Assembly (NCBI GenBank): GCA_023488865.1
Contig: JAMDDG010000267.1
Coordinates: 1 to 5,643 of the forward strand
From: Bacteroidota bacterium
GTDB taxonomy: Bacteria > Bacteroidota > Bacteroidia > Bacteroidales > Prolixibacteraceae
Length of the DNA: 5,643 nucleotides
Reading direction: 5' to 3'
The notes beneath the pieces were generated by a model that ran no database searches, was not told the DNA's origin, and saw nothing but the letters and a program-made list of their open reading frames with translations. Positions 5,602-5,643 of the stretch are shown here, piece by piece. Positions within the stretch are counted from its first letter, which is position 1, and the number at the start of each line of letters is the position of its first letter. The position numbers and the translations under genes are program-made.

Positions 5602-5643
5602 CGTAGAAGGAGGAAAAGAAGAGGGGGAGACTTGGAGAAGGGG
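5602..5643 (+). other. Purine-rich tail after the ABC gene
   Basis: The last 42 bases are almost all purines on the plus strand. AAGGAGG (5607-5613) is an ideal Shine-Dalgarno, but no ATG or GTG follows at a usable distance. A TTG at 5632 is 18 bases further on. GGGGAGACTT (5624-5633) is identical to a 10-base stretch of the repeat arm read in reverse orientation, so another degenerate copy could begin here. The window ends before this can be settled. Confidence 0.3.

Overview
The window looks like part of a Bacteroidetes chromosome, probably from the Bacteroidales/Marinilabiliales side. The evidence is TAnnTTTG-type -7 promoter elements, mostly weak Shine-Dalgarno sites, a Bacteroidetes-type GHGLHSPF methyltransferase-like protein, and the style of the LolD/MacB ATPase. 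The base composition is mixed: core genes are moderate in GC, and one accessory gene is clearly AT-rich. Taxonomy is an inference from gene style, not a measured match.

Layout. On the minus strand, recG (1077-3182) is followed after 101 bases by rnfD (7-981), which runs into the probable start of rnfG at the window edge. Between recG and rnfD lies a good Bacteroidetes-type promoter on the minus strand, so rnfD may begin its own transcript. rnfB and rnfC, which normally sit beside rnfD, are not in the window. A 120-base divergent region (3183-3302) separates recG from a plus-strand gene for a degenerate class I methyltransferase-like protein (3303-4052). This region holds a 14-bp perfect palindrome over the likely promoter(s), a 14-bp inverted repeat with one arm just before each start codon, and four ACTTTAG-type repeats spaced 9-10 bp apart.

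From 4113 to 4741 there is an accessory cassette. An AT-rich minus-strand gene for a DUF559 (PD-(D/E)xK, Vsr-like) nuclease is flanked by two direct copies of a roughly 100-bp MITE-like repeat. Each copy has two conserved 34-base arms (33 of 34 identical between copies), each arm forms a short G/C-rich hairpin, and a core of 32-33 bases is not conserved. The nuclease reading frame runs straight through one copy, which encodes residues 10-43. The last gene (4894-5601, plus) is a complete LolD/MacB-type ABC transporter ATPase. Its permease partner should lie beyond the right edge.

How the genes fit together. RecG (replication-fork and recombination helicase), RnfD (membrane subunit of the Rnf ion-translocating ferredoxin:NAD+ oxidoreductase) and the ABC ATPase are ordinary core functions and are not obviously linked. 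The parts worth a second look are the repeat-flanked nuclease cassette, the repeat-derived N-terminus of that nuclease, and the patterned divergent promoter region.
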